Part shown: in pieces, positions 63,931 through 64,000 of the stretch
Layout: the number at the start of each line of letters is the position of its first letter
Position numbering within the stretch: the stretch's first letter is position 1
NCBI GenBank assembly: GCA_025362495.1
Contig: JANYGI010000094.1
Coordinates: 38,652-102,651 of the forward strand
Origin: Byssovorax sp.
GTDB lineage: Bacteria > Myxococcota_A > Polyangia > Polyangiales > Polyangiaceae
Length of the DNA: 64,000 nt
Reading direction: 5' to 3'
Notes under the pieces: model-generated
Told to the model about the DNA's origin: nothing
The model's database searches: none
What the model saw: the letters and a program-made list of their open reading frames with translations, nothing else
Program-made: the position numbers and the translations under genes

Positions 63931-64000
63931 GACGCAGAGTCCGTCGGGCAGGGGAGCGTCGCTCGGGCTGCGCGGCGCTCCCCACCCGCGGGCTCGTTCC

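Overview
The window is very GC-rich and densely coding, and almost every third codon position is G or C. It looks like chromosomal DNA of a myxobacterium in the broad sense (Myxococcota, probably class Polyangia). This is inferred from content, not from a marker gene. The indicators are two proteins with MYXO-CTERM-like C-termini, a fibro-slime lipoprotein, a Pkn-type Ser/Thr kinase with an extracytoplasmic tail, a carboxypeptidase-regulatory-domain TonB receptor, a FecR-like regulator with TPR-type repeats, and many Gly/Ser/Thr-rich lipoproteins. No rRNA, tRNA, CRISPR array, integrase or intact IS was seen.

Layout. 1-2084 (minus): ECF sigma factor, FecR/TPR protein and a truncated exported protein. 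2212-10403 (plus): a five-gene MoxR operon (coiled-coil membrane protein, MoxR ATPase, DUF58, BatA-like vWA protein, vWA/GATase-like protein). 10428-12219 (minus): fibro-slime lipoprotein, YchJ-like protein, hypothetical. 12313-17088: Cys-repeat surface protein, Ser/Thr kinase divergent from a GAF-GGDEF protein, BolA-like protein, lipoprotein. 17094-23738: MalQ divergent from TreY-TreZ. 23739-24459: intergenic stretch bounded by two copies of one terminator. 24460-31710: lipoprotein and TonB-dependent receptor, divergent from TonB-ExbB-ExbD-ExbD. 31720-35261 (minus): 5'-3' exonuclease, MESH1-like alarmone hydrolase, small hypothetical, DUF455 ferritin-like protein, ATP-grasp protein. 35265-41716 (plus): second MalQ, TreS-maltokinase fusion, then an Nth-Ung fusion. 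41771-45654 (minus): LysM/peptidoglycan-binding protein, YkgJ-like Cys-cluster protein, and a 939-residue EEP-type nuclease-like protein. 45808-52682 (plus): a second MoxR operon (DUF58, transglutaminase, MoxR, TPR protein). 52717-60896: CxxCH lipoprotein, M14 carboxypeptidase, patatin, GST, P450, parallel beta-helix surface protein. 61166-64000: lipoprotein, a gene-poor stretch with a 12-bp inverted-repeat pair beside a Uma2-like C-terminal remnant, and two small hypotheticals.

How genes work together. TreY/TreZ release trehalose from alpha-glucan, TreS-Mak interconverts trehalose and maltose and phosphorylates maltose, and two MalQ proteins rearrange maltodextrins, so the window carries much of a glycogen/trehalose network. 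GlgE, GlgB and TreX are not here. The TonB-ExbBDD set probably energises the divergently transcribed receptor. The two MoxR-DUF58 operons look like independent envelope chaperone systems.

The best candidates for an undescribed system are the LysM/PGB - YkgJ - EEP operon (41771-45654), which resembles a delivered-effector cassette, and the alarmone hydrolase - DUF455 - ATP-grasp operon. The natural Nth-Ung fusion, with a strong internal ribosome binding site, is the most striking single gene. All assignments come from reading motifs by eye; no database search was run.
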